Source: Alistipes sp.
GTDB taxonomy: Bacteria > Bacteroidota > Bacteroidia > Bacteroidales > Rikenellaceae
Length of the DNA: 18,550 nucleotides
Assembly (NCBI GenBank): GCA_017380275.1
Contig: JAFOEH010000146.1
Location: 1 to 18,550, forward strand
Direction of reading: 5' to 3'
Positions 6,762 through 15,287 of this stretch are shown here, in pieces. The position numbers and the translations under genes were made by a program. The first letter of the stretch is position 1, and the number at the start of each line of letters is the position of its first letter. Under the pieces are notes generated by a model. It searched no databases. It had not been told where the DNA came from and saw only the letters and a program-made list of their open reading frames with translations.

Positions 6762-6787
6762 GCTAAAACACACTAATACAACCTGTT

Positions 6788-9700
6788 ATGAAAAATTCAT
6801 TACACTACACCCTTATGGTGGTATTGGTTGCCGTTCTCTGCTCGGCTTGTCGAAGCGGACAGTCAGAGTGGACGGAGCGATCTGACTACTACACCCGAGG
6901 CATCGGCCTCTATCCGGGCTCGCCGGCCGAGGACCCCTCGCCTGAACTTGTGCCCGATGCGGAGACCTACCGCAACATCGCCCTGCGTCGCACGGCCTAC
7001 CACTCGTCGAGCTACGACTACAACCTCACTTCGCAGCTTATCACCGATGGTGTTGTTGCCACTCAGGAGCCTCAATATCTCCACCTGACCACCCACGAAG
7101 GTGAGGTGCGTCTGCGCGAGAGGGAGTGGACGCTCGATGGCGGCCCCTTCTCGAAAAATACGCTCAAGGGCGAGGAGGCATACATACAATACGGACTGAA
7201 GAATTGGACCGAGAAGGTCGATCGCATCACCTTCGCAGGAACTGTTGCCTACGACGACAAGGCCGCTGGCGCTGGCTACCGCATCGCCCTGATGGGCTCG
7301 AATGATGGCTCGGAGTGGGTTGAGCTTGGCGCACTGGAGGGCCGAGATCTGCCTGGTCGCGCTGGTCGTCACGTCGTGCAGACCGATCCCAACAAGCAAA
7401 CCGAGAAGATCGAGTATCACACCCGCACGCTCGAGGAGCAGATTGCGCTGAAGAACGTGGCTCCGTACTCTTACTACCGCTTCGCAATGAAGATGGCGGG
7501 CGCTGTGGAGTGGACATTCACGGCTGTGGATTTCTTCTGCGGCGGCGAGCAGGTGGGACTTATGCCCTCGAAGCACTTCACCAGCGCGTGGATGAGCGCC
7601 TCGGCGGGTGAGGAGTGGGTAATGGTCGATCTTGGCAGCCACTCCGCGTTCGATAAAATCCGCCTGCATTGGATCAGCCGCCCTGCCGAGGGACAGATCC
7701 AGACCTCGGACGACGGCAAGACGTGGAATGACCTCGCATCGCTTCCCGCAGCCGATGGCTCGGTGGATGAGATTGCCAGCAAGGGCAAGGGTCGCTATGT
7801 TCGCGTTTTGATGTCGGGCGGAGATAAGAATTACATACTTAGCGAAGTTGAAGTTTGGGGTCGTGGTGGCCTCGTTGCAAAGCCTAAGGCGCAGCCCGCA
7901 GCCGAGGGAGAGAAGTATGCCCTGATGGGTGGCGGCTGGACGCTGCAGCGCTCATCGGAGGTTGAGGCTTCGGGCGAAGCAATCGCCTCAGAGGGTTTCG
8001 ATGCCAAGGAGTGGCTCGTTGCAACCGTTCCGGGTACGGTGCTGACCACATATAAGAACGTGGGCGCTGTGCCCAACCCCAACTATGCCGATAATATCTT
8101 CCAGATCTCGGAGTCGTTCTTCAACTCTAATTTCTGGTATCGCAACGAGTTCAGCCTGCCCGAGGGTTTTGCCCGCGAGCGCGTGTTCCTAAATTTCGAT
8201 GGTCTGAACTGGAAGGCTAATATCTTCCTCAATGGCAAGAAGATCGGCCGCATCGAGGGCGCTTTCATTCGTGGCAAGTACGATATTACCGACCTTCTGA
8301 AGGCTGGCAAGAACGTCTTGGCCGTAGAGATTGAGAAGAACGCCCACATCGGTGCCATCAAGGAGAAGTACGAGTACAACACCGACCTTAACGGCGGTAT
8401 CCTCGGTGCCGACAACCCCACCTTCCACGCCTCAATCGGTTGGGACTGGATCTCGACCATCCGAGGCCGAAATATCGGTATTTACAACGACGTTTACCTA
8501 ACCACATCGGGCGACGTGACGCTGCAGGATCCCTTCGTGCAGACCTCCTTGTCGCAGCCCGATCTGAAGGCTACGCTCACGCCCGAGATATTCGTGCAGA
8601 ACCACGCCGAGGCTCCCGTCAAGGGTGTACTGAAGGGCTCGATTGGCGAGATCGCCTTCGAGCAGGAGGTTTCGCTCACGGCGGGCGAGAAGCGCGTGGT
8701 GAAGTTCTCTCCCGAAAAGTTCTCTCAGCTCAAGGAGCAGAAACTCAATCTGTGGTGGCCCAAGGGTTATGGCGAGCCATATCTCTACGATGCCCGCTTC
8801 GAATTCGTGGTCGATGGCAAGTCATCGGATAGCAAGGAGTTCAAGGTTGGTGTGCGCCAGATGGAGTTCAACGAGAACAATGGCATCCTCACGCTCTTCG
8901 TCAATGGCCGTCGCTTCATCGGCCGAGGCGGTAACTGGGGCTTCGGCGAGAATAACCTCAACTACCGTGGCCGCGAGTACGACATCGCGGTCGAGCACCA
9001 CGCCAATATGAACTTCACGATGATGCGTAACTGGGTTGGCCAGATCGGCGACGAGGAGCTCTACGAGGCTTGCGACCGCCACGGCATTATGATCTGGCAG
9101 GACTTCTGGCTGGCTAACCCCGTCGATGGCCCTAACCCCTACGATAACGAGATGTTCATCGCCAATGCGGAGGATTACGTTCGCCGCATCCGCAGCCACG
9201 CCTCAATCGGCCTCTACTGCGGTCGTAACGAGGGCTTCCCGCCCGAGATCATCGACAAGGCGCTGCGCCGCATCGTGAGGGCCGAGCACCCCGGCATACA
9301 CTACATCTCAAGCTCTGCCGACGAGGTGGTAACGGGCCACGGCCCCTACCGCGCCCTTCCGCCGAAGGAGTACTTCACGCTCGAGAATGGCAAGGATAAG
9401 TTCCACAGCGAGCGCGGTATGCCCAACGTGATGAACTTCGAGAGCTTGGCTCGCACGCTGAAGGAGGAGGATCTCTGGCCGCAGAGCAACAAGTGGGGTC
9501 AGCACGACTACACGATGGAGGGCGCACAGGGCGGATCGTCGTTCAACGCCATCATCGCCAAGGGCTTCGGCGAGCCGCAGAGCGCCAAGGAGTTCACCGA
9601 GCTGGCACAGTGGGTGAACTACGACGGTTATCGCGCTATGTTCGAGTCGCGAAGCCTGAATCGCAAGGGCCTGCTGCTGTGGATGACGCATCCCGCGTGG

Positions 9701-10369
9701 CCCTCGATGGTGTGGCAGACCTACGACTACTACTTCGAGCCTACGGCAGCCTACTTCGGATCGAAGAAGGCAAACGAGCCGCTGCACGTTCAGTGGAACT
9801 CGGCTACCGACGAGATTGAAGTTGTAAATTATAGTGCTGGCTCACACCCCGCATTGGTGGCCAAGGCACAACTTATTAATATGGATGGCACGGTTGCGTG
9901 GGAGAAGACGGCCGAGCTTTCGAGCGCGGAGGATACTACCCATCGCCCCTTCAAGCTGGAGTTCCCCGCGACGCTTTCGTCGGCACACTTCGTTAAGTTG
10001 TGGCTCAGCGAGGGCGACAAGGTCATCTCGGATAACTTCTACATCCGTGGCACTGAGGAGGGTAACTATCAGGCCATCCGCCAGATGCCGAAGGTTGAAC
10101 TGGAGCGGATTGTTGCTATCGAGAAGACAAGCGAGCAGACCTGGAGCGGCACGGTGGTAGTGAAGAATAATTCGCAGACCCCCGCACTGATGGTACGCAT
10201 CAATCTTCTCGGCGAGGAGGATGGCGACCAGATTCTGCCCGTATTCTACTCCGACAACTACTTCTCGCTCTTGCCGGGCGAGCAGAAGAGCATCTCGTTC
10301 CGCTTCAAGGACGAGGATACGCGCGGCACCACCCCGAAGATTGTCGTCACGGGATATAACGTACAGTAA
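6788..10369 (+). CDS. GH2 family glycoside hydrolase lipoprotein with two discoidin-like modules
   Basis: This 1193-residue protein has a lipoprotein signal (LCSAC, Cys21). Residues about 62-250 and 253-358 look like F5/8 type C (discoidin) carbohydrate-binding modules, with NIALRRTAYHSSSYD, WVMVDLGSHSAFDKIRLHW and GRYVRVLMSGG. A GH2 sugar-binding domain follows (about 380-575, with RGRNIGIYNDVYL), then an Ig-like domain (about 576-690), the TIM barrel (about 691-990) and C-terminal beta domains. The likely acid/base is Glu815 in CGRNEG, and the nucleophile is Glu875 in HSERG. It resembles the beta-mannosidase, endo-beta-mannosidase and exo-beta-glucosaminidase branch rather than LacZ. The exact substrate is not decided; N-glycan or mannan fragments are possible. 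It probably sits on the outer envelope and forms an operon with the preceding porin-like gene. Confidence 0.88.
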   Translation: MKNSLHYTLMVVLVAVLCSACRSGQSEWTERSDYYTRGIGLYPGSPAEDPSPELVPDAETYRNIALRRTAYHSSSYDYNLTSQLITDGVVATQEPQYLHLTTHEGEVRLREREWTLDGGPFSKNTLKGEEAYIQYGLKNWTEKVDRITFAGTVAYDDKAAGAGYRIALMGSNDGSEWVELGALEGRDLPGRAGRHVVQTDPNKQTEKIEYHTRTLEEQIALKNVAPYSYYRFAMKMAGAVEWTFTAVDFFCGGEQVGLMPSKHFTSAWMSASAGEEWVMVDLGSHSAFDKIRLHWISRPAEGQIQTSDDGKTWNDLASLPAADGSVDEIASKGKGRYVRVLMSGGDKNYILSEVEVWGRGGLVAKPKAQPAAEGEKYALMGGGWTLQRSSEVEASGEAIASEGFDAKEWLVATVPGTVLTTYKNVGAVPNPNYADNIFQISESFFNSNFWYRNEFSLPEGFARERVFLNFDGLNWKANIFLNGKKIGRIEGAFIRGKYDITDLLKAGKNVLAVEIEKNAHIGAIKEKYEYNTDLNGGILGADNPTFHASIGWDWISTIRGRNIGIYNDVYLTTSGDVTLQDPFVQTSLSQPDLKATLTPEIFVQNHAEAPVKGVLKGSIGEIAFEQEVSLTAGEKRVVKFSPEKFSQLKEQKLNLWWPKGYGEPYLYDARFEFVVDGKSSDSKEFKVGVRQMEFNENNGILTLFVNGRRFIGRGGNWGFGENNLNYRGREYDIAVEHHANMNFTMMRNWVGQIGDEELYEACDRHGIMIWQDFWLANPVDGPNPYDNEMFIANAEDYVRRIRSHASIGLYCGRNEGFPPEIIDKALRRIVRAEHPGIHYISSSADEVVTGHGPYRALPPKEYFTLENGKDKFHSERGMPNVMNFESLARTLKEEDLWPQSNKWGQHDYTMEGAQGGSSFNAIIAKGFGEPQSAKEFTELAQWVNYDGYRAMFESRSLNRKGLLLWMTHPAWPSMVWQTYDYYFEPTAAYFGSKKANEPLHVQWNSATDEIEVVNYSAGSHPALVAKAQLINMDGTVAWEKTAELSSAEDTTHRPFKLEFPATLSSAHFVKLWLSEGDKVISDNFYIRGTEEGNYQAIRQMPKVELERIVAIEKTSEQTWSGTVVVKNNSQTPALMVRINLLGEEDGDQILPVFYSDNYFSLLPGEQKSISFRFKDEDTRGTTPKIVVTGYNVQ

Positions 10370-10371
10370 TG

Positions 10372-10403
10372 AAAAAAGGCTGTCCTGCGGGACAGCCTTT
10401 TTT
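10372..10403. terminator. Bidirectional intrinsic terminator between the GH2 gene and asnA
   Basis: AAAAAAGGCTGTCC, loop TGCG, GGACAGCCTTTTTT: the GC stem is flanked by A6 and T6, so it works on both strands. It begins 3 nt after the GH2 stop on the plus strand and 17 nt after the asnA stop on the minus strand, ending two convergent transcripts. Confidence 0.95.
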
Positions 10404-10419
10404 GTTGTATCAACTTTTA

Positions 10420-11460
10420 TTATATCAACGTCATTCCTGCCTTGCGGCACTCGTCGCGCATCTGTTCGGGCCAAATGCTCGATTGGGTTTCGCCGACGTG
10501 GGCCTTGTGGAGCAGGACCATACACAAGCGGCTCTGGCCGATACCTCCACCGATTGACTGCGGCAGCGAGCCCTCGATCAGGCGACGGTGAAAGTAGAGA
10601 CTCTTGCGCTCCTCCTTGCCGCTCGCGGCGAGCTGGCGCTCCAGCGCCTCGCGGTTTACACGGATTCCCATCGACGAGAGCTCGATCGAGCGCTCCAGAA
10701 TGGGATACCATATCAGCAGGTCGCCATTCAAACCAGCCAATCCCGTCTCAGTCGAGATCGTAGAGTAGTCGTCGTAGTCGGGGGCACGGTTGTCGTGCTT
10801 CTCACCATTCGATAGCTCCGAACCGATACCTATAATAAATACCGCACCATACTCCTTGCAGATGGCATCCTCGCGCTCCTTGGCCGTCAGGGTGGGATAG
10901 CGCTGCAACAACTCCTCCGAGTGGATGAAGGTGATCTGCTCGGGCAGGAAGGGCTTGATCTGCGGGTAGGTCTCGCAGATGTGATATTCGGTGCGCAGGA
11001 TAGCGCCATAGATTCGCTCAACGATGCGCTTCAGATACTCCACCGTGCGGCAGTCCTCGGGCATTACACGCTCCCAATCCCACTGATCGACGTACAGGGA
11101 GTGGAGGTTATCCAGCTCCTCGTCGGCGCGGATAGCGTTCATATCGGTGATGATGCCGTAGCCGCTTGCGACCTCATACTCGGCCAGCGTCACGCGCTTC
11201 CACTTGGCCAGCGAGTGAACCACCTCGGCCTCCGCCTCATCCATATCCTTGATGGGGAACGTAACGGGGCGCTCCGTGCCGCTCAGATCATCGTTCATAC
11301 CGAGTCCTTTGAGCACGAACAGCGGTGCCGTCACGCGGCGCAGACGCAATTCGGTTGAGATGCTGCTCAAGAAGAAATCCTTGATCTGCTTGATGGCAAT
11401 CTCGGTCTGCTGAAGACTCAGCGCAGCCGTGTAGTCGTGAGGTATGATAAGTTGGCTCAT
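10420..11460 (-). CDS. asnA: Aspartate-ammonia ligase (asparagine synthetase A)
   Basis: This 346-residue cytosolic enzyme makes asparagine from aspartate, ammonia and ATP, releasing AMP and pyrophosphate; it has a class II aminoacyl-tRNA-synthetase-like fold. It is recognised along its whole length from AsnA motifs: QQTEIAIKQIKDFF at the N-terminus, RVTAPLFVLKGLGMNDDL, FPIKDMDEAEAEVVHSLAKWKR, LYVDQWDWE and SIGGGIGQSRLCM near the end. The length is close to the E. coli enzyme (330). The frame runs upstream to an ATG at 11532, but the family start is MSQLIIPHDY at 11460. A -7-like TATATTTG lies at 11492-11499 inside that extension, without a clear -33 partner. The gene is alone between convergent and divergent neighbours. 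Confidence 0.97.
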   Translation of the reverse strand: MSQLIIPHDYTAALSLQQTEIAIKQIKDFFLSSISTELRLRRVTAPLFVLKGLGMNDDLSGTERPVTFPIKDMDEAEAEVVHSLAKWKRVTLAEYEVASGYGIITDMNAIRADEELDNLHSLYVDQWDWERVMPEDCRTVEYLKRIVERIYGAILRTEYHICETYPQIKPFLPEQITFIHSEELLQRYPTLTAKEREDAICKEYGAVFIIGIGSELSNGEKHDNRAPDYDDYSTISTETGLAGLNGDLLIWYPILERSIELSSMGIRVNREALERQLAASGKEERKSLYFHRRLIEGSLPQSIGGGIGQSRLCMVLLHKAHVGETQSSIWPEQMRDECRKAGMTLI

Positions 11461-11535
11461 AGTTCCTTGTTTTTCGTTACTTAAACTTTTGCAAATATAC
11501 TCAAATTTTGCGATGTTCTCCCTTTTGCCCATAAA

Positions 11536-11567
11536 ACATACTCATTTTGGTCGGCTGACACTCCGCC
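11536..11567 (-). repeat. 32-nt intergenic motif, copy B
   Basis: On the minus strand the block starts GGCGGAGTGTCAGCCGACCA and ends AAATGAGTATGT. It matches copy A at 4645-4676 at 24 of 32 positions with no gaps. It lies about 75 nt upstream of the asnA start, on the far side of the TATATTTG element, whereas copy A lies inside a leader. It may therefore be an interspersed repeat rather than a leader element. Confidence 0.5.
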
Positions 11568-11592
11568 TGAGAGAGGATTTTTAGATAATAAA

Positions 11593-11624
11593 TTTGCTAA
11601 ATCGCCCTCTTATGTCTAATTTTG
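11593..11624 (+). promoter_or_regulatory. Promoter of the GH78 gene
   Basis: TTTG (11593-11596), 20 nt, TAATTTTG (11617-11624) is a full match to the Bacteroidetes promoter consensus. It leaves a leader of roughly 50 nt before the ATG at 11684. Confidence 0.8.
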
Positions 11625-11683
11625 TTATACATTACCCTGTTTTGTGCGGATAAATCGACAATTTTCAATTAAATAATACGATT

Positions 11684-14257
11684 ATGATTAAAAAACTTTC
11701 TCTTTTGACCGCCATCGCGGCAGCTATCGTTGTCGCTTTTGGTGTGGGATGCGCATCTAACGCAGCCACCGAGGTGGGCGTGCGTACCGACGCATTGGAC
11801 TCTTCGGCGTGGGAGTCGGCACAGTGGATCTCGGCAGCCAATGCCCCCGTTCTGACGAGCCGCCCCGAGGGTGATCGCGCAGCCGATGGCGCAAGCTGGT
11901 TCCTCTCGACTCTGAAGAACGAGCAGAAGGTAACCTCGGCCAAGTGGATGACCACAAGTTTGGGTGTTTGCGAGATCTATGTGAATGGCAAGCCCGTAGG
12001 CAACGAGTTCCTCAAGCCCGGTTTTACCGATGTTCGCAAGACTCGTCGTTCGTTCACCTACGACATCACCGAGGCCTTTAACACCGGCTCTGGCGCTGAG
12101 AATGTCCTCTCGGCACAGGTTACCCCCGGTTGGTGGGCCGATAAGATCGTAACGACCTCTACCCGCAACGGTATGTACGGCAAGAAACCCGCTTTCCGCG
12201 CTGTGCTGGAGCTGACCTATGCCGATGGCTCGAAGAAGCTCTACGGAACAGATCTTGAGAATTGGAAGGCAGGCGTAGCTGGTCCCGTAAAGCACGCGGC
12301 AATCTTCGATGGCGAGGAGTATGACGCACGCGAGAAGATGGGTTATGAGGTTGCTGACAAACTCTCAAAGCCCGAGCTTAACACCGAGTTCAATGGCGAG
12401 ATTCTCCCCACAAACGGTGCTGAGATCTACCTGCGCGAGGATTTGACACTCTCTCCCGTAGAGGCCTACACTTGGAAGGATGTTGAGGGTGCAAAGGAGA
12501 ACGAGGCCGGCAAGATCGTTATCTCACAGCGCTTCGCTGCGGGCGAGACGATCGTTGTCAAGGCTGGCGAGACTCTGGTAGTCGATTTCGGCCAGAACAG
12601 CGCTGCCGTTCCCGCATTCGAGTTCAAGGCAAAGGAGGGTACCGTTTTGACCTGCTTGCCCGGTGAGCTTCTCAACGATGGTAATGGCGCTCGCTCACGC
12701 GGTATGGATGGCCCCGAGGGTAGCGTTCACCGCGAGAATCTGCGTATGGCCGAGTCGGGTATGATCCTGACTTATACGTTCGGTGCTGGCGAGAAGTATG
12801 TGTCGTACCACCCCCGCACAACCTTCTTCGGCTACCGCTTTGTATCTATTACGGCTACCGACGAGGTCTCTATCAAGTCGATCCACTCGATTCCCGTAAC
12901 CTCTATTGCCGAGAATCTTGAGACCGGTACAATCACTACGGGCGACGAGAGCATCAATAAGCTCATCTCGAACACCTATTGGGGGCAGCTCTCTAACTAC
13001 CTCTCAGTTCCTACCGACTGCCCGCAGCGTAACGAGCGTCTGGGCTGGACGGCCGACACGCAGGTATTTGCCGAGACGGGTACGTTCTTCGCTAATACGC
13101 TTCAGTTCTTCCATAAGTGGATGCGCGATATGCGCGACAGCCAGAACGAGTTGGGTGGCTTCCCCGGTGTTGCTCCCTACGCTCAGTATGGTAACGAGAA
13201 GATGCGCCTGGGCTGGGCCGATGCAGGTATCATCGTGCCCTGGACCGTATGGAAGCAGTTTGGCGACAAGCAGATCATCGACGAGAACTGGGAGTCGATG
13301 AATCTCTTCCTGAACCACATCTACGAGACCAAGTATAACCACGAGTTGCTCGTTGCCGAGAATGGCAACTACCAGTGGGCCGACTGGCTCAGCTACGAGC
13401 CTCTGGAGACCTGCGGTGGTCTGCACGTCGCTAACGGCAAGATTATGCCCGAGGCTATCACCTATTGGAACTACCTGAGTGCTTCGTACTGGGTTATCGA
13501 TGCTACGATGATGGTCGATATGGCGAAGGCTACGGGCCGCGATGTGGCTCGCTACGAGCAGATCGCACAGGAGGGTAAGGATTACATTAAGAAGAACTTC
13601 CTCAATGCCGACGGTACGTTCAAGACCGCTATCCTGAATACGATGCAGACTCCCGCCCTGTTCGCTCTTAAGAATAAGCTGGTCGATGGCAAGGCTAAGG
13701 AGGATATGATCGCACGCCTGCGTCAGAACTTCGCCGACCACGACAACTGCTTGCAGACAGGTTTCTTGGGAACATCAATCCTGATGGCTACACTCACCGA
13801 GAACGGTATGGCAGATATCGCCTACGAACTTCTCTTCCAGCGTAAGAACCCCAGCTGGCTCTACTCTGTGGACAATGGTGCTACCACTATCTGGGAGCGT
13901 TGGAACTCATATATGGTTGATAAGGGTATGGGTCCCCGTGGTATGAATAGCTTCAACCACTATGCTTACGGTTGCGTATGCGAGTGGATCTGGGAGAACG
14001 CTGCAGGTATCGCTGCAGACCCTGCACAGCCGGGCTTCAAGCATATCATTATGCGTCCCCTGCCCGACAAGCGTCTGGGTCACATCACAGCAGTGTACAA
14101 CTCGGCTGCAGGTCTGATCAAGAGTGCATGGCGCTACGAGGGCGACAAGTGGATCTGGGAGTTCATCATCCCCGAGGGCGCAACCGCCACGGTAACACTC
14201 CCCGGCGAGACCACCTCAAAGGAGTACACCGCAGGCTCTTACACCGTCACAAAGTAA
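11684..14257 (+). CDS. GH78 family alpha-L-rhamnosidase-like lipoprotein
   Basis: This 857-residue protein has an N-terminal signal; Cys23 in FGVGCASN could be lipidated, but the lipobox is not standard, so plain secretion is also possible. The order of modules fits GH78: an N-terminal beta domain carrying CEIYVNGKPVGNEFLKPGFT (about 85-220), a concanavalin-like domain (about 275-400), the (alpha/alpha)6 barrel (about 410-780) and a C-terminal beta domain. The barrel has the family pattern DCPQRNERLGWTAD with Asp445, Glu451 and Asp458, and Glu738 in TIWERW, the expected catalytic carboxylates. It should release terminal alpha-L-rhamnose from plant or microbial glycans. It has its own promoter and terminator, and no SusC/SusD genes are near. 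Confidence 0.9.
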   Translation: MIKKLSLLTAIAAAIVVAFGVGCASNAATEVGVRTDALDSSAWESAQWISAANAPVLTSRPEGDRAADGASWFLSTLKNEQKVTSAKWMTTSLGVCEIYVNGKPVGNEFLKPGFTDVRKTRRSFTYDITEAFNTGSGAENVLSAQVTPGWWADKIVTTSTRNGMYGKKPAFRAVLELTYADGSKKLYGTDLENWKAGVAGPVKHAAIFDGEEYDAREKMGYEVADKLSKPELNTEFNGEILPTNGAEIYLREDLTLSPVEAYTWKDVEGAKENEAGKIVISQRFAAGETIVVKAGETLVVDFGQNSAAVPAFEFKAKEGTVLTCLPGELLNDGNGARSRGMDGPEGSVHRENLRMAESGMILTYTFGAGEKYVSYHPRTTFFGYRFVSITATDEVSIKSIHSIPVTSIAENLETGTITTGDESINKLISNTYWGQLSNYLSVPTDCPQRNERLGWTADTQVFAETGTFFANTLQFFHKWMRDMRDSQNELGGFPGVAPYAQYGNEKMRLGWADAGIIVPWTVWKQFGDKQIIDENWESMNLFLNHIYETKYNHELLVAENGNYQWADWLSYEPLETCGGLHVANGKIMPEAITYWNYLSASYWVIDATMMVDMAKATGRDVARYEQIAQEGKDYIKKNFLNADGTFKTAILNTMQTPALFALKNKLVDGKAKEDMIARLRQNFADHDNCLQTGFLGTSILMATLTENGMADIAYELLFQRKNPSWLYSVDNGATTIWERWNSYMVDKGMGPRGMNSFNHYAYGCVCEWIWENAAGIAADPAQPGFKHIIMRPLPDKRLGHITAVYNSAAGLIKSAWRYEGDKWIWEFIIPEGATATVTLPGETTSKEYTAGSYTVTK

Positions 14258-14275
14258 TCTCATTATAAGAATATT

Positions 14276-14311
14276 GGGGCTGCACTCAAATCCGGGTGCA
14301 GCCCCTTTTTG
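14276..14311 (+). terminator. Intrinsic terminator after the GH78 gene
   Basis: A perfect 10-bp GC-rich stem, GGGGCTGCAC/GTGCAGCCCC with a 10-nt loop, is followed by TTTTTG. It begins 18 nt after the stop codon. Confidence 0.92.
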
Positions 14312-14423
14312 TTTTTATGATATATTTAAGGTAGGAATTGGCAGAAAAAGCTGCTGTGGCAAAAACCACTTTTTTTTTTGGAAAAAAAATAGTAATTTTA
14401 CCCCAAATTTACATTGTGAGAAG

Positions 14424-15284
14424 ATGATTGTAGAATTGATTTCGAAATATCTGGAGAGTAACAAGCGTCTTGTCGTGCCCAACCTCGGTGCGTTTATCGT
14501 TAAGGAGGCGGGACGGACGGTATTGTTTTCCAACCTGATAAAGACTGATGACGGCGTACTGCGCTCGCTCTTGGAGCGTAGTGGCGTGTCGCAACTGGAG
14601 GCTGCTGGGGTGGTCGATCGCTTTGTGTTTGAGGTTAAGGACAAGCTCGAAAAGGACGGTGTGTGCCCCTTAAGTGGTTTCGGCGAGTTGCGCAACGGAG
14701 CCAATGGAACACTACAGTTTGCATACAACCCATCAGTAATGGGTGAGAACCTCGATGGAAATGCTGCTGCCAAGATTGCCGAGCGCGAGGCTGCGCGTCG
14801 TGCGGCGCAAGCAGAAATTGCCGTCGAGCAGGACGAGGAGGAGATCGAGATCTCTATCGCTCCCCGCAAGGAGCCCGAGTCACAGGTTACTCCTGCACCC
14901 GCACCGTCGATAGAGAAGCCGGCGGAGACTGAGCCGCAGCCCGAGAAGATGATTGAAACTCCTCGTCAGCGTCGATCTGCTCCCCTTCCGCAGGATGATT
15001 ATGTCAAGGGCTTGCGATACGGCAAGGGTCGAAAGAGGGTTACGGGCCGTGAGGGTGTGGCAAAACGCAAAAGCACAAATGGCGATTTGATCATTAAGAT
15101 TGCCATTGTGGCAGCGGTGATTGCTGTGCTGGCGTTGGCTTACGGATTCTATAATAATTGGCGCAATCAGCAATATCTCTATGCAGATCCGAGCGATGAG
15201 CAGATCTACGATGTAGCTCCCGCTACGGCCGAGCAGGGTGTGCGCAACCCCGATTTGGATTATATTACGCCCAACGAAAATTAA
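14424..15284 (+). CDS. Membrane-anchored HU-like (CCDC81-type) DNA-binding domain protein
   Basis: This 286-residue protein has residues 1-105 resembling the paired bacterial HU-CCDC81 domains of Bacteroidetes, with ISKYLESNKRLVVPNLGAF at the start and PLSGFGELR at 82-90. A charged, Pro-rich linker (about 115-220) with a very basic patch (KGRKRVTGREGVAKRK) leads to one transmembrane helix (222-243, IIKIAIVAAVIAVLALAYGFY). An acidic tail of about 40 residues follows, probably periplasmic, and there is no SPOR domain in the tail. The topology suggests a cytoplasmic HU-like module tied to the inner membrane. Whether it binds DNA is not shown. The frame is open upstream to 14274, across the terminator, but the family start is MIVELISKYL at 14424. 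It is first in a cluster, 3 nt before the sigma-54 activator gene. Confidence 0.75.
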   Translation: MIVELISKYLESNKRLVVPNLGAFIVKEAGRTVLFSNLIKTDDGVLRSLLERSGVSQLEAAGVVDRFVFEVKDKLEKDGVCPLSGFGELRNGANGTLQFAYNPSVMGENLDGNAAAKIAEREAARRAAQAEIAVEQDEEEIEISIAPRKEPESQVTPAPAPSIEKPAETEPQPEKMIETPRQRRSAPLPQDDYVKGLRYGKGRKRVTGREGVAKRKSTNGDLIIKIAIVAAVIAVLALAYGFYNNWRNQQYLYADPSDEQIYDVAPATAEQGVRNPDLDYITPNEN

Positions 15285-15287
15285 GAG

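Noticed and set aside
11461..11532. 24-residue N-terminal extension of asnA
   Set aside because: Family members start at MSQLIIPHDY or equivalent, and the extension overlaps a -7-like promoter element.
14338..14355. Sigma-54 promoter-like TTGGCA...TGCT before the HU-like gene
   Set aside because: GG and GC are separated by 11 nt rather than the required 10, and the -12 box is poor.
14356..14379. GTGG/CCAC hairpin followed by ten T
   Set aside because: The stem has only 4 bp; the strong terminator at 14276-14311 already explains termination. The T10 and A8 runs nearby may simply reflect AT-rich spacer.
14274..14423. 50-residue N-terminal extension of the HU-like protein
   Set aside because: It would begin just before the GH78 terminator hairpin and run across it; the translation there is not protein-like, and the HU-like domain begins at 14424.
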